From positions 1,116,001 to 1,180,000 of the forward strand of contig NZ_AP019823.1 of assembly GCF_007990525.1 (NCBI RefSeq): a stretch of 64,000 nucleotides of DNA. Direction: 5' to 3'. Each line of letters opens with the position of its first letter. The stretch's first letter is position 1. Below the pieces are notes generated by a model. That model was given only the letters and a program-made list of their open reading frames with translations, did no database searches and was not told the DNA's origin. Source of the stretch: Leptotrichia hofstadii (lineage in GTDB: Bacteria; Fusobacteriota; Fusobacteriia; Fusobacteriales; Leptotrichiaceae). Positions 56,263 to 64,000 of this stretch are shown here, one piece after another. Both the position numbers and the translations under genes were made by a program.

Positions 56263-57402
56263 ATGAAATTAAAAAGACTTTTGACCACATCGTTTATGGC
56301 GGCCGCTCTAACAGCGACAGCTGCAGTTTCAAAAGATACAAATATTTTACAAAATAAGCAAATTGTTCAAAATACAAACATTACAGGAGATATGTACAGT
56401 GCGCAAAACGCGTTTTCAGCAGTCTATGAAAAGGCAAAAGATTCTGTTGTAAATATTAGAACTAAGAAAACAATCGTTGTGGAAACTTATAACCCGCTTG
56501 AAGCATTTTTATTCGGAACATCTGGAAGAAGGCAGCAAAGACGTGAATCAGGAAGTTTAGGTTCAGGATTCATAATTTCAAGCGACGGATATATGATGAC
56601 AAACAATCACGTTATTGACGGAGCAGATGAGATTTATGTAAAATTATCTGACGGGCATGAATATTTGGCAAAATTAGTTGGAACATCGCCAGAAGTGGAT
56701 ATTGCAATTTTAAAAGTAAATGCAAACAGAACATTTAAACCATTAAAATTTGCTGACTCAGATAATATAAAAATTGGGCACTGGGCAATTGCATTTGGAA
56801 ATCCGTTAGGATTGAACAGTTCGATGACAGTTGGGGTAGTCGGAGCTTCTGGAAGAAGTTCATTGGGAATTGAGCAAGTTGAAAACTTTATACAGACAGA
56901 TGCCTCTATTAATCAAGGAAACAGTGGTGGACCGCTTCTTAATATTAATGGAGATGTTATTGGTGTAAATACTGCCATTTATTCTCCAAATGGCGGAAGT
57001 GTAGGATTAAGTTTTGCAATTCCATCGAATTTGGCTGAAAATGTAAAAGATTCTATAATAAAAAATGGTAAATATGAACGTCCATATATTGGAATTTCAG
57101 TACTTGATTTAACTCCTGAATTGAAAAAAGAAAGAAGAATTTCATATTCGACAGGTATTTTGGTTCAACAAATTTATCCAAATTCGCCAGCGGCAAAATA
57201 TGGATTAAAAGTTAATGATTTAATTCTTGAAATCAATGGAAAACGTGTAACGTCCGCAGGATCATTTATCGGAGAAATTGCGGCTAAAAAAATTGGTGAA
57301 ACAGTTAACTTAAAAGTAGTGTCAAATGGAACTGAAAAAAATATTTCTATGAAATTGGAAGCGTTTAACTACCAGCAACAAAGAACTCAGCAAAGAAGAT
57401 AA
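56263..57402 (+). CDS. htrA: HtrA/DegP-type periplasmic serine protease with one PDZ domain
   Basis: Envelope quality-control protease, 379 residues. Signal peptide (TTSFMAAALTATAAVS), trypsin-like domain with catalytic triad His116 (MTNNHVID), Asp146 (PEVDIAIL) and Ser221 (NQGNSGGPL), then one PDZ domain from about residue 275 (GILVQQIYPNSPAAKYGLKVNDLILEINGKRV). DegP has two PDZ domains, so the architecture is that of DegS or Gram-positive HtrA, with a cleavable-looking leader. The tail is Gln/Arg-rich. AGAGGAG ahead of the ATG. It converges on a disrupted two-component system. Confidence 0.93.
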   Translation: MKLKRLLTTSFMAAALTATAAVSKDTNILQNKQIVQNTNITGDMYSAQNAFSAVYEKAKDSVVNIRTKKTIVVETYNPLEAFLFGTSGRRQQRRESGSLGSGFIISSDGYMMTNNHVIDGADEIYVKLSDGHEYLAKLVGTSPEVDIAILKVNANRTFKPLKFADSDNIKIGHWAIAFGNPLGLNSSMTVGVVGASGRSSLGIEQVENFIQTDASINQGNSGGPLLNINGDVIGVNTAIYSPNGGSVGLSFAIPSNLAENVKDSIIKNGKYERPYIGISVLDLTPELKKERRISYSTGILVQQIYPNSPAAKYGLKVNDLILEINGKRVTSAGSFIGEIAAKKIGETVNLKVVSNGTEKNISMKLEAFNYQQQRTQQRR

Positions 57403-57423
57403 AAAATTACCAATTATAAAAAT

Positions 57424-57458
57424 AGGCTTTCCCAAAATATTGAGATAGCCTGTTTTTA
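57424..57458. terminator. Terminator between htrA and the kinase gene
   Basis: AGGCT (57424-57428) and AGCCT (57447-57451), with extra pairing inside, flanked by TTTTTATTTT on the plus strand and ATTTTTAT on the minus strand, so it can serve both convergent genes. Confidence 0.7.
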
Positions 57459-57467
57459 TTTTATTAT

Positions 57468-58768
57468 TTATTCATTTTCGTAATTAATTTTTTTAAACTG
57501 AATTTTTACATCAACTCCATCTTTTCTATTTTCTAAATAAATTTTTCCATCATTTAGTAAAATTATATCTTTTATGATTGGAAGTCCAAGCCCTGAGCCT
57601 TTTTTAGCATTTTTACCTTGAAAATTTCGATTAAACAAATTTTTCTTTTCTTCTTCAGGGATCCTTTCCCCATAGTTCCTTACAATAATTTCGACTACTT
57701 CATCTTCTCTTGCAATTAATTGAATATTTCCTATGGAGTATTTAATACAGTTGTCAATTAATCCACGCAAAGCTTCTGAAATTAGATTTTTATCAACAAA
57801 AATATTTACCTCATTATTTACTTTTATTATCATTTCATTTTTAATATTTAGAAGTTCATAATCTTTTTTTATTTTCTCGAAAAGCTGTTTTACATCAATA
57901 ATTTCTTTTTTCACAGTTATTTTTTCAAGATTTGAATTTAAAAACAGTGTATTAATTATTCTTTCAATATTTTTTACTTCAAGATTTAGATTTTCGATTG
58001 CTTCGTTTAATAAATCTTTATCATCTTTTCCCCATTTTAGTATATCTAAATAACCTTTCATTATAGCAAGAGGTGTTTTTAATTCATGTGATACATTGGA
58101 AGTAAATGCTTTTTGGCTTTTTATAATTTCTTTTTTTTATTAAAAGTTTCATTTAAAACATCAATTAATTCGCCAATTTCATCATCTCGTGTCTTTGTTA
58201 ACTGCAAATCAATATTATGTTTACTCATTTCATTACTTTGAGAAATTATATTTGAAAGTGGGATCAAGACATGTTCTGCTACAATTTTAGAAATTATAAT
58301 AATTGAAATTGTTATTAAAACAAACATTGCAAGCATAACGTACAAAAGTTCATGTGCTTCCATAAATTCAAAATTTCTTATGACATAATATTTTGATTTG
58401 TATCCAGCATAAATTTTTTTATAGATAAACCGATCCCATTTTGTTTTAAGTTTATTTGATTCAAACTTTTTTAACTTAAAGCTGTTTTCATCATCTGTCA
58501 AATAAATAAATTTTCCATTTCTTAAAATTGCAAGAGAAATGTATTCTTTATCAGCATAATCGTATTTTTGATAAGTTTCTTTTAATTTATTGTCTGGAAC
58601 CTTATCTAGTTTTTCAATAATAGCAGGAATTAATTTATCCATTTCTTTACTTTCTGTTTCAACAGCTGTATGAATCAAAAAAAATGTCATTGATAAAATA
58701 ATAATAAAGGAAATAAAAACAAGGCTTACGGTATTTGCAATAATTATTTTGTCTTTTATTTTTTTCAT
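57468..58768 (-). pseudogene. Sensor histidine kinase, interrupted by a -1 frame break at an A-AAA-AAG tract
   Basis: The frame from ATG 58768 encodes a membrane sensor: helix 1, a periplasmic loop of about 110 residues, helix 2, then a HAMP-like segment (LLTKTRDDEIGELIDVLNETFNKKKKL), and stops at 58121. The rest continues in the -1 frame: KEIIKSQKAFTSNVSHELKTPLAIMKGY gives the H-box, then LIDNCIKYS (N-box) and GSGLGLPIIKDI (G-box), to 57468. The break is at eight A followed by G (58131-58138 on the plus strand as T8). Codons AAA AAA AAG form a classical -1 slippery heptamer, with a stop two codons later. Decay, homopolymer error and programmed frameshifting are all possible. It overlaps the regulator gene by ATGA. 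Confidence 0.85.
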
Positions 58769-59412
58769 ATTTGTAAAATGTAGCCAATTCCTCTCACTGT
58801 TTTAATTTTTTCCTTTCCTATTTTTTGCCTTATTTTTTTTATTGTGCTGTCAAGAAGATTGTCACTTGCTTCCTAACCCCATATTTTTTCAACAATTTTA
58901 TCCCTTAAAACAATTTCTTCTTTATTTTCAATTAGTAGTTTTACTAGTTCAAATTCTGTTTTTGTTAATAAAATAAGATTATTTTCCAGGTATGCAGAAT
59001 AATTTTCCATATTTAATTTTAAAGTCTTATAGATAATTTCAGAAATTTTCTCTTTTCTAATATTTATATTAATCCTTGCTTCTAATTCTAAAAAATCAAA
59101 AGGTTTTTTAACATAATCACTTGCTCCAGATTTTAACAAATCAACTTTTTCTTCTATATTGTTTTTGGCAGATACAACAATTATGGGAACTTTTGATATT
59201 TTTCGTACATTTTTGCAAACTTCATTTCCTTCCATGGAAGGAAGTCCCAAATCTAAAAGAATCAAGTCATAAAAGTCTCTTTTTCTGTCAATTTCATTTA
59301 ATGCATCAATTCCATTTTCAATTATTGTTATTTCATGATTTTTTCTTTCTAGCTGTAATTTCAAAATACGTGATATTTTTTTATCATCTTCAACAATCAG
59401 TATTTTTCCCAT
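58765..59412 (-). pseudogene. OmpR-family response regulator with an in-frame TAG
   Basis: The receiver domain (residues 1-120) is complete: acidic pair EDD at 8-10, phospho-Asp in LILLDLGLPSMEG, Thr/Ser in VVSAKN and Lys in DYVKKPFDF. The winged-helix output domain begins (LTKTEFELVKLLIENKEEIV) but a TAG at 58873-58875 falls after EKIWG. The same frame continues beyond the stop with the expected rest of the domain (EASDNLLDSTIKKIRQKIG, IKTVRGIGYIL) to a TGA at 58765 that overlaps the kinase ATG. So one nonsense codon removes the recognition helix and wing from a 215-codon gene. Without readthrough the 179-residue product should not bind DNA normally. Confidence 0.87.
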
Positions 59413-59571
59413 TTTTTCCCTTTCTAAAATTTATTCATACTAAATTCATTTTTAAATTTATTTTTTGTGGTATTATTACCTTACCAAAGATATTATATCT
59501 TAATTTTAAGAAAATAAAAAGATATAATCTTAAAATAATTTATTTAATTTAAAACAAAAGAGGAGAAGGTG

Positions 59572-60291
59572 ATGCCATTGCAACTAACTAATCATATTTT
59601 TTTTATTGACAGATTCTTTTTTAAACATTTATCATTTTTTTCAGAGTTTAGTATTTTTCATCGTTCAGAAAATCTTGAAAAAATCTTTCGTATTATTACT
59701 AAATTTGGAGAAGGATATTTTGAATTATCATTAGTTCTTATATTGTTTTTATTTATTTTTTTAAACAAAAAGAAATCCCATATTTTTAAAAAATACATTG
59801 CAGGTATCTTTTTTACTTTACTCTCTACACAAATTACTGTGAATTTATTTAAACTTTTGTTTGGAAGAGCGAGACCTTCAATAACTGCAAATCCAGAGAA
59901 ATTTTATGGAGTTTTAAGTTTAATAAAAAATAAGTTTCTTTTTGAAGGCGACTATGCCTCCTTTCCTTCGGGACATACAATTACTGTTTGGGGAACAATT
60001 TGGATTTTAAGTTTTTTCATAAAAAACAGAGTTCTCAAAATGTTGCTATTTATTTTAGGATTTTTAGTAGGAGTTAGTCGAATTTATTTGATGTATCATT
60101 GGACTACTGATGTTATTGCCAGTGTTATCCTTTCATATTTTATCGCAAAATTTGTGCATAAAAAGATATTTGGAAATAAAGAAAGAATTAGAAAAATAAG
60201 ATTATTTTCTTATGACAGAAAAACAAATATTGGTAAAAAAGATATAATGGCAAATACTTTGAATTATAAAAATAAAAAAATAAAAATTTAA
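59572..60291 (+). CDS. PAP2-family membrane phosphatase
   Basis: 239-residue type 2 phosphatidic acid phosphatase of the PgpB/BcrC sort, with about six membrane helices. Signature residues: KLLFGRARPS (KxxxxxxRP), FPSGHT and SRIYLMYHWTTDVIAS (SRxxxxxHxxxD). Candidate substrates are undecaprenyl pyrophosphate or phosphatidylglycerol phosphate; the latter would follow PgsA in the pathway, but the sequence does not decide. The ATG at 59572 is preferred (AGGAG at 59561-59565) over a GTG three bases earlier. Transcribed divergently from the broken two-component system. Confidence 0.88.
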   Translation: MPLQLTNHIFFIDRFFFKHLSFFSEFSIFHRSENLEKIFRIITKFGEGYFELSLVLILFLFIFLNKKKSHIFKKYIAGIFFTLLSTQITVNLFKLLFGRARPSITANPEKFYGVLSLIKNKFLFEGDYASFPSGHTITVWGTIWILSFFIKNRVLKMLLFILGFLVGVSRIYLMYHWTTDVIASVILSYFIAKFVHKKIFGNKERIRKIRLFSYDRKTNIGKKDIMANTLNYKNKKIKI

Positions 60292-60495
60292 AAACAGGAT
60301 GATATTTTTATCATCCTGCGCTACATATTATATTTTGAGTTTACATAAAATTATAGACACTGTCTCAACACTGTTCTTAAAAACATCAATTCTTTTTTGG
60401 TCATGCAAAATATATTTTGCTCAAGTTAACGGCAATATGATTGGTAACAGTAAAAAATACAACAAAGAAAATGATTAATTAAGATTTGCAGGAAG
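60292..60495. other. Intergenic stretch with a minus-strand hairpin, no recognised gene
   Basis: A perfect hairpin AGGATGAT / ATCATCCT (60297-60318) directly follows the phosphatase gene. A T-rich tract follows it only on the minus strand, so it looks like a terminator for leftward transcription. A leftward frame ending in KNSVETVSIIL then KLKI* runs into it but is short and unrecognised. The rest of 60292-60699 shows no gene. Confidence 0.4.
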
Positions 60496-60520
60496 GACTA
60501 TTTAATATAGTCTTTTTTTT
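60496..60520 (+). terminator. Terminator upstream of the aconitase operon
   Basis: GACTAT (60496-60501) pairs with ATAGTC (60507-60512), followed by eight T. Confidence 0.75.
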
Positions 60521-60695
60521 ACTTTTTTCTTGAAAGTTTATTAAATAATATTTTTATAAGCAATTTGTTTGCTACTCAAACAATAAAAAGTTTGATTAAA
60601 AAATAAGGTTTGAATATACAAGAAAGCTGTATTTATTGGCTTAAAATAAAAGATTTATAATATATATGCAATTATATAAAAAATATATAATATAT

Positions 60696-60728
60696 ATCGT
60701 TGACACAATTAACGATTAGTAATATAAT
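60696..60728 (+). promoter_or_regulatory. Consensus sigma-70 promoter with overlapping inverted repeat
   Basis: TTGACA (60700-60705), 17-bp spacer, TATAAT (60723-60728): a perfect match to consensus. An inverted repeat, ATCGTT (60696-60701), nine bases, AACGAT (60711-60716), covers the -35 box and may be a repressor site. Confidence 0.85.
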
Positions 60729-60766
60729 GGAAGTATGATTGAAAGTTATGTAAGGAGGGCAATACT

Positions 60767-62746
60767 ATGTCTATGAGTAAAAATTTGAACTCTAATAATA
60801 TGAGTTTAACATATAAGATTTTAGCTAAAAATCTTTTAAAGGGTGAATTAAAAGCAGGAAATGAAATCGCTGTCAGAGTTCATCAGACACTTACACAGGA
60901 TTCCACGGGAACGATGGCTTATCTGCAGTTAAATGCTATGGATGTCGATAAAGTTGCAACTGAAATTTCTGTGGCTTATGTCGACCATAATATGCTGCAG
61001 TCTAGCTTTGAGAATGCAGATGACCACGAGTTTATTAAAACATCAGCTGAAAAGCACAACATAGTTTTTTCAAAACCTGGAAACGGAATTTGTCACAGAT
61101 TACATCTGGAAAGATTTGGAAAGCCTGGGAAAATACTGATTGGATCGGATAGCCACACTCCAACTGGAGGAGGACTTGGAATGCTTGCAATTGGAGCGGG
61201 AGGACTTGATGTTGCGATTGGAATGGCACGGGGGCTATATTATTTGAAAGTCCCGAAAGTTTATAATATTGAGCTGAGAGGGAAATTGCAGCCTTGGGTG
61301 TCGGCTAAAGACGTTATTTTATACGTCTTGAAACAGCTTACAGTAAAAGGTGGAGTCGGATACGTAATGGAATATACTGGAGAAGGTATTAAATCACTGT
61401 CAGTTGAGGACAGGGCGACAATTACAAATATGGGAGCTGAATTAGGGGCAACAACGTCAATTTTCCCAAGCGATGAAAAAACAAGGATTTTTTTGGAAAA
61501 ACAGTCACGTGGAGGAGATTTTGCAGAATTATTGCCTGATGAAAATGCGTTTTATGATGATAAATTAGTTGTCAATCTGGACGAGCTTGTACCACTTGCG
61601 GCTTTTCCCCACAGTCCTGACAATGTGCATGAAATTCCAAAGGACAGAAAATTAAAAGTTGATCAGATTGCAATTGGTTCATGTACAAATTCATCGTATT
61701 CAGATTTTATGAAGCTTGCAGCAATTTTAGACGGAAAAAAAGTTCATCCAGATGTGAGCCTTGTATTATCGCCAGGTTCAAGCAATATTATGAAAATGAT
61801 TTCAGAAAATGGTGCATTGGCAAAATTTATAGCGGCCGGAGCAAGATTGCTGGAAGCCGCTTGTGGACCCTGCATTGGAATGGGGCAGGCACCAAAGACG
61901 GATGGAATTTCACTTAGAACATTTAACAGAAACTTTAAGGGAAGATGTGGAACAATGAGCGCCGGAGTATATCTGGTAAGTACAGAAACAGCGGCTGCGT
62001 CGGCAATTACAGGCTATTTGACAGATCCTAGGGAACTGGGAGCGGAAATTATTGTAGAAGAGCCTGAAAAATTTGAAATATCAGATAACTATTTTATTTT
62101 CCCAAATTCAAATGAAGAGGAAGCAAAGAAAGAAAGAGAAGCAGTAAAAATCGTAATGGGACCAAACATTAAGCCATTCCCAATTGGAGAAGAGCTGCAG
62201 GACAGTATTGCACGTAAAGTTATCTTAAAGACAGGAGATAACATTACAACAGATGATATTTGCCCATCAAATGCCGCATTGCTGCCATTCCGTTCAAATA
62301 TTCCAAAATTATCGGAACATTGCTTTGAAACAATAATTCCAGATTTTAAGGAAAGAGCTGAAAAAAATAATGGCGGAATAATTGTCGGTGGAGAAAATTA
62401 TGGGCAAGGTTCAAGCCGTGAGCATGCCGCATTATTGCCGCTTTATCTTGGCATAAAGGCGGTTATTGCAAAATCCTTTGCAAGAATACATAAGGCAAAC
62501 CTGATAAACAGCGGAATTATACCGTTGGAGTTTGAGAACGTGGAAGATTATGATAAAATTGATGAGTATGATGAATTACAGCTGTCAGACATTCCAAATT
62601 CATTGATAAACGGAAGATTTATAATAAAAAATATTACTAAAAATACTGAATTTCCTGCAAAATTCAATGGTTCAGCGAGAGAACTTAAAATCTTAAAATT
62701 TGGTGGCTACTTGAAATTTGCGACAAGTGATGAGTTTTTAAGCTAA
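60767..62746 (+). CDS. acn: Aconitate hydratase
   Basis: [4Fe-4S] enzyme converting citrate to isocitrate. 659 residues, the short bacterial form with the swivel domain C-terminal. Cluster ligands are Cys306 (AIGSCTNSSYSD), Cys366 and Cys369 (AACGPCIGMGQ). Other motifs: QDSTGTMAYLQL, YVDHNM, GSDSHTPTGGGLGM, and in the swivel NYGQGSSREHAALLP. AAGGAGGGC precedes the ATG at 60767. First gene of an acn-icd-citrate synthase operon; this makes 2-oxoglutarate for glutamate in an organism that otherwise ferments, an inference from the gene set. Confidence 0.95.
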   Translation: MSMSKNLNSNNMSLTYKILAKNLLKGELKAGNEIAVRVHQTLTQDSTGTMAYLQLNAMDVDKVATEISVAYVDHNMLQSSFENADDHEFIKTSAEKHNIVFSKPGNGICHRLHLERFGKPGKILIGSDSHTPTGGGLGMLAIGAGGLDVAIGMARGLYYLKVPKVYNIELRGKLQPWVSAKDVILYVLKQLTVKGGVGYVMEYTGEGIKSLSVEDRATITNMGAELGATTSIFPSDEKTRIFLEKQSRGGDFAELLPDENAFYDDKLVVNLDELVPLAAFPHSPDNVHEIPKDRKLKVDQIAIGSCTNSSYSDFMKLAAILDGKKVHPDVSLVLSPGSSNIMKMISENGALAKFIAAGARLLEAACGPCIGMGQAPKTDGISLRTFNRNFKGRCGTMSAGVYLVSTETAAASAITGYLTDPRELGAEIIVEEPEKFEISDNYFIFPNSNEEEAKKEREAVKIVMGPNIKPFPIGEELQDSIARKVILKTGDNITTDDICPSNAALLPFRSNIPKLSEHCFETIIPDFKERAEKNNGGIIVGGENYGQGSSREHAALLPLYLGIKAVIAKSFARIHKANLINSGIIPLEFENVEDYDKIDEYDELQLSDIPNSLINGRFIIKNITKNTEFPAKFNGSARELKILKFGGYLKFATSDEFLS

Positions 62747-62875
62747 GATATTTACTTTAGCTTTATTGTTCAAAATCAAGCTGGTAAAAACATAGAAATT
62801 GTGAAAGTTAATTTTAATTTTTGAATTTTGAAGTTTTAATCGTATAGAAAAATAAAATAGAAAGAGTGGTTTATT

Positions 62876-63877
62876 ATGAAGAAAGTTACATTAATACCTG
62901 GGGATGGGATTGGATATGAAATATCTGAAAGCTTAGTAGAAATTTTTAAGGCTGCTAAAGTTCCAGTTGAATTTGAAACTGAAAATGCAGGAGCAGATGT
63001 TTATGAGAAAACAGGAGAATTAGTACCAGACAGCCTTTATAAAAGTGTTGAAAAAAATAAAATTGCTATAAAAGGACCGATTACAACACCAATTGGAAAA
63101 GGATTTAGAAGTATAAATGTGTATCTTAGAAAAAAATACGATTTATATACGAATTTTAGGCCATCAAGAAATTTGCCGGGAATTAAAACTCGGTATGACA
63201 ATATTAATTTGGCAATTTTTAGGGAAAATACCGAAGGAATTTATATTGGTGAGGAAAAGTATGAAAATGATGAAAAGACAAGCGCGATTGCCATAAAACG
63301 AATTACAAGAAAAGGAAGCGAACGTATTATAAGAAGTGCATTTGAATATGCAAAAAATAATGGACTTTCCAAAGTTACGGCTGTACACAAGGCAAATATA
63401 CTGAAATTTACAGATGGAATGTTTCTGGAAATTGCAAGGGAAGTTTCAAAAAACTATGAAGGAATTGAGCTGGAAGAACTTATTGTTGATAATATGTGCA
63501 TGCAGCTTGTTACAAATCCAGAAAGATTTAGAGTAATCGTTACGATGAATTTATACGGAGATATTTTATCGGACTTAGTGGCTGGGCTTGTAGGAGGGCT
63601 GGGAGTTGCCCCTGGTGCAAATATAGGAGATGATATAGCTATTTTTGAAGCTGTGCATGGCTCTGCACCGGATATTGCGGGGAAAAATAAGGCAAATCCT
63701 TTGGCATTGCTGCTATCTTCATTAGAAATGCTAAAATATTTAAAGCTGAATGATTTTGCAGAAAATATAGAAAATGCTATTTTAAAGACATTGGAAGAAG
63801 GGTGTAAAACGAAAGATTTGGGTGGAAATGCTGCAACGACTGAATTTACAAAAAAAATTATTGAAAATTTAGGATAG
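62876..63877 (+). CDS. icd: Isocitrate dehydrogenase (decarboxylating, IDH/IMDH family)
   Basis: Oxidises isocitrate to 2-oxoglutarate. 333 residues, the short NAD-type form. LIPGDGIGYEIS, IKGPITTPIGKGFRSINVYLRKK (Ser/Asn substrate loop and Arg), FRENTEGIYIGEE, the Lys in TAVHKANILKFTDG, DNMCMQLVTNP and GSAPDIAGKNKANP. The RSINVYLRKKYDLYTNFRP segment and position between acn and citrate synthase favour isocitrate over isopropylmalate. AAAGAGTGG is a modest ribosome site; 129 bases separate it from acn. Confidence 0.92.
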   Translation: MKKVTLIPGDGIGYEISESLVEIFKAAKVPVEFETENAGADVYEKTGELVPDSLYKSVEKNKIAIKGPITTPIGKGFRSINVYLRKKYDLYTNFRPSRNLPGIKTRYDNINLAIFRENTEGIYIGEEKYENDEKTSAIAIKRITRKGSERIIRSAFEYAKNNGLSKVTAVHKANILKFTDGMFLEIAREVSKNYEGIELEELIVDNMCMQLVTNPERFRVIVTMNLYGDILSDLVAGLVGGLGVAPGANIGDDIAIFEAVHGSAPDIAGKNKANPLALLLSSLEMLKYLKLNDFAENIENAILKTLEEGCKTKDLGGNAATTEFTKKIIENLG

Positions 63878-63896
63878 GAGGGCATTATGAAAAGTG

Positions 63897-64000
63897 ATTT
63901 TATAAATGAGCTAGGCACGTTATTTAATCAGAATAATTCGATTTCAGACGATATTTACAATAAGCTTGATGTGAAAAGAGGGCTTAGGAATAAAAATGGG
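63897..64000 (+). CDS. gltA: Citrate synthase, 5' part only
   Basis: Starts at ATG 63897, with AGGAGG about seven bases ahead and 19 bases after icd; runs off the window edge after 34 codons. The visible end, YNKLDVKRGLRNKNG, matches the DVKRGLRNxDGTGV region found near the N-terminus of clostridial-type citrate synthases. Together with acn and icd it completes the oxidative branch from oxaloacetate plus acetyl-CoA to 2-oxoglutarate. Short, so the call leans on context. Confidence 0.75.

Noticed and set aside
59121-59552. Plus-strand frame of 143 codons opposite the response regulator
   Set aside because: It overlaps the receiver domain, which is clearly coding on the minus strand, and its product is Phe/Leu-rich without a domain.
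1-64000. CRISPR array, prophage, integrated element or tRNA genes
   Set aside because: No spaced direct repeats, integrase, phage structural genes, insertion-sequence transposase or recognisable tRNA sequence were found on reading both strands.

Overview
The window is a 64 kb piece of a very AT-rich bacterial chromosome. It suggests the Fusobacteriota, most likely Leptotrichia or a close relative. The reasons are a roughly 2,830-residue autotransporter with the long N-terminal export region seen in Leptotrichia and Fusobacterium adhesins, an MlaA-type outer-membrane protein and several lipoproteins (a diderm envelope), Firmicute-like housekeeping genes, and strong AGGAG ribosome sites. The genus is an inference from sequence style, since no rRNA or other marker is present. 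I saw no tRNA, rRNA, CRISPR array, prophage or intact insertion sequence.

Layout. 1-4.5 kb: 3' part of a PcrA/UvrD helicase, a nicotinamide phosphoribosyltransferase and a lipoprotein thiol peroxidase. 4.6-6.4 kb: tandem glycine riboswitch controlling a sodium:alanine/glycine symporter. 6.5-11 kb (minus strand): a heterodimeric ABC transporter pair and a SAM methyltransferase. 11.3-16.8 kb: envelope genes (acyltransferase, polyprenyl-phosphate sugar transferase, two related anchored proteins) and an AAA-ATPase/PD-(D/E)XK protein. 16.8-26.3 kb: SMC, an exported alpha/beta hydrolase paired with MlaA, GlyA, RNase PH, a TPR protein and a PTS EIIA. 26.4-35.3 kb: the autotransporter behind a promoter and a terminator-like leader hairpin. 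35.6-36.4 kb (minus strand): four tandem paralogous genes for tiny lipoproteins, three of them weakly or not visible to a simple ORF search.

36.4-43 kb: lysine riboswitch, lysA, lysC, an exported protein, an SDR oxidoreductase, dapF and dapA, that is, much of the DAP/lysine pathway. 43-50 kb: EstA-like esterase, M18 aminopeptidase, a split chromate-type transporter, Sel1/TPR proteins and a TtcA-family tRNA thiolase. 50-57 kb: trehalose-6-phosphate hydrolase, a CinA N-terminal-domain protein, PNPase, PgsA, YggT and HtrA. 57.4-59.4 kb (minus strand): a two-component system with both genes interrupted, the regulator by an in-frame TAG and the kinase by a -1 frame break at a dnaX-like A-AAA-AAG site. 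59.5-64 kb: a PAP2 phosphatase, then an aconitase/isocitrate dehydrogenase/citrate synthase operon behind a consensus sigma-70 promoter. This is the oxidative TCA branch that leads to 2-oxoglutarate and glutamate.

Most of the window is ordinary metabolism and envelope maintenance. The parts most worth a second look are the tiny-lipoprotein array, the leader RNA of the autotransporter, the interrupted two-component system next to htrA, and the hydrolase-MlaA pair.
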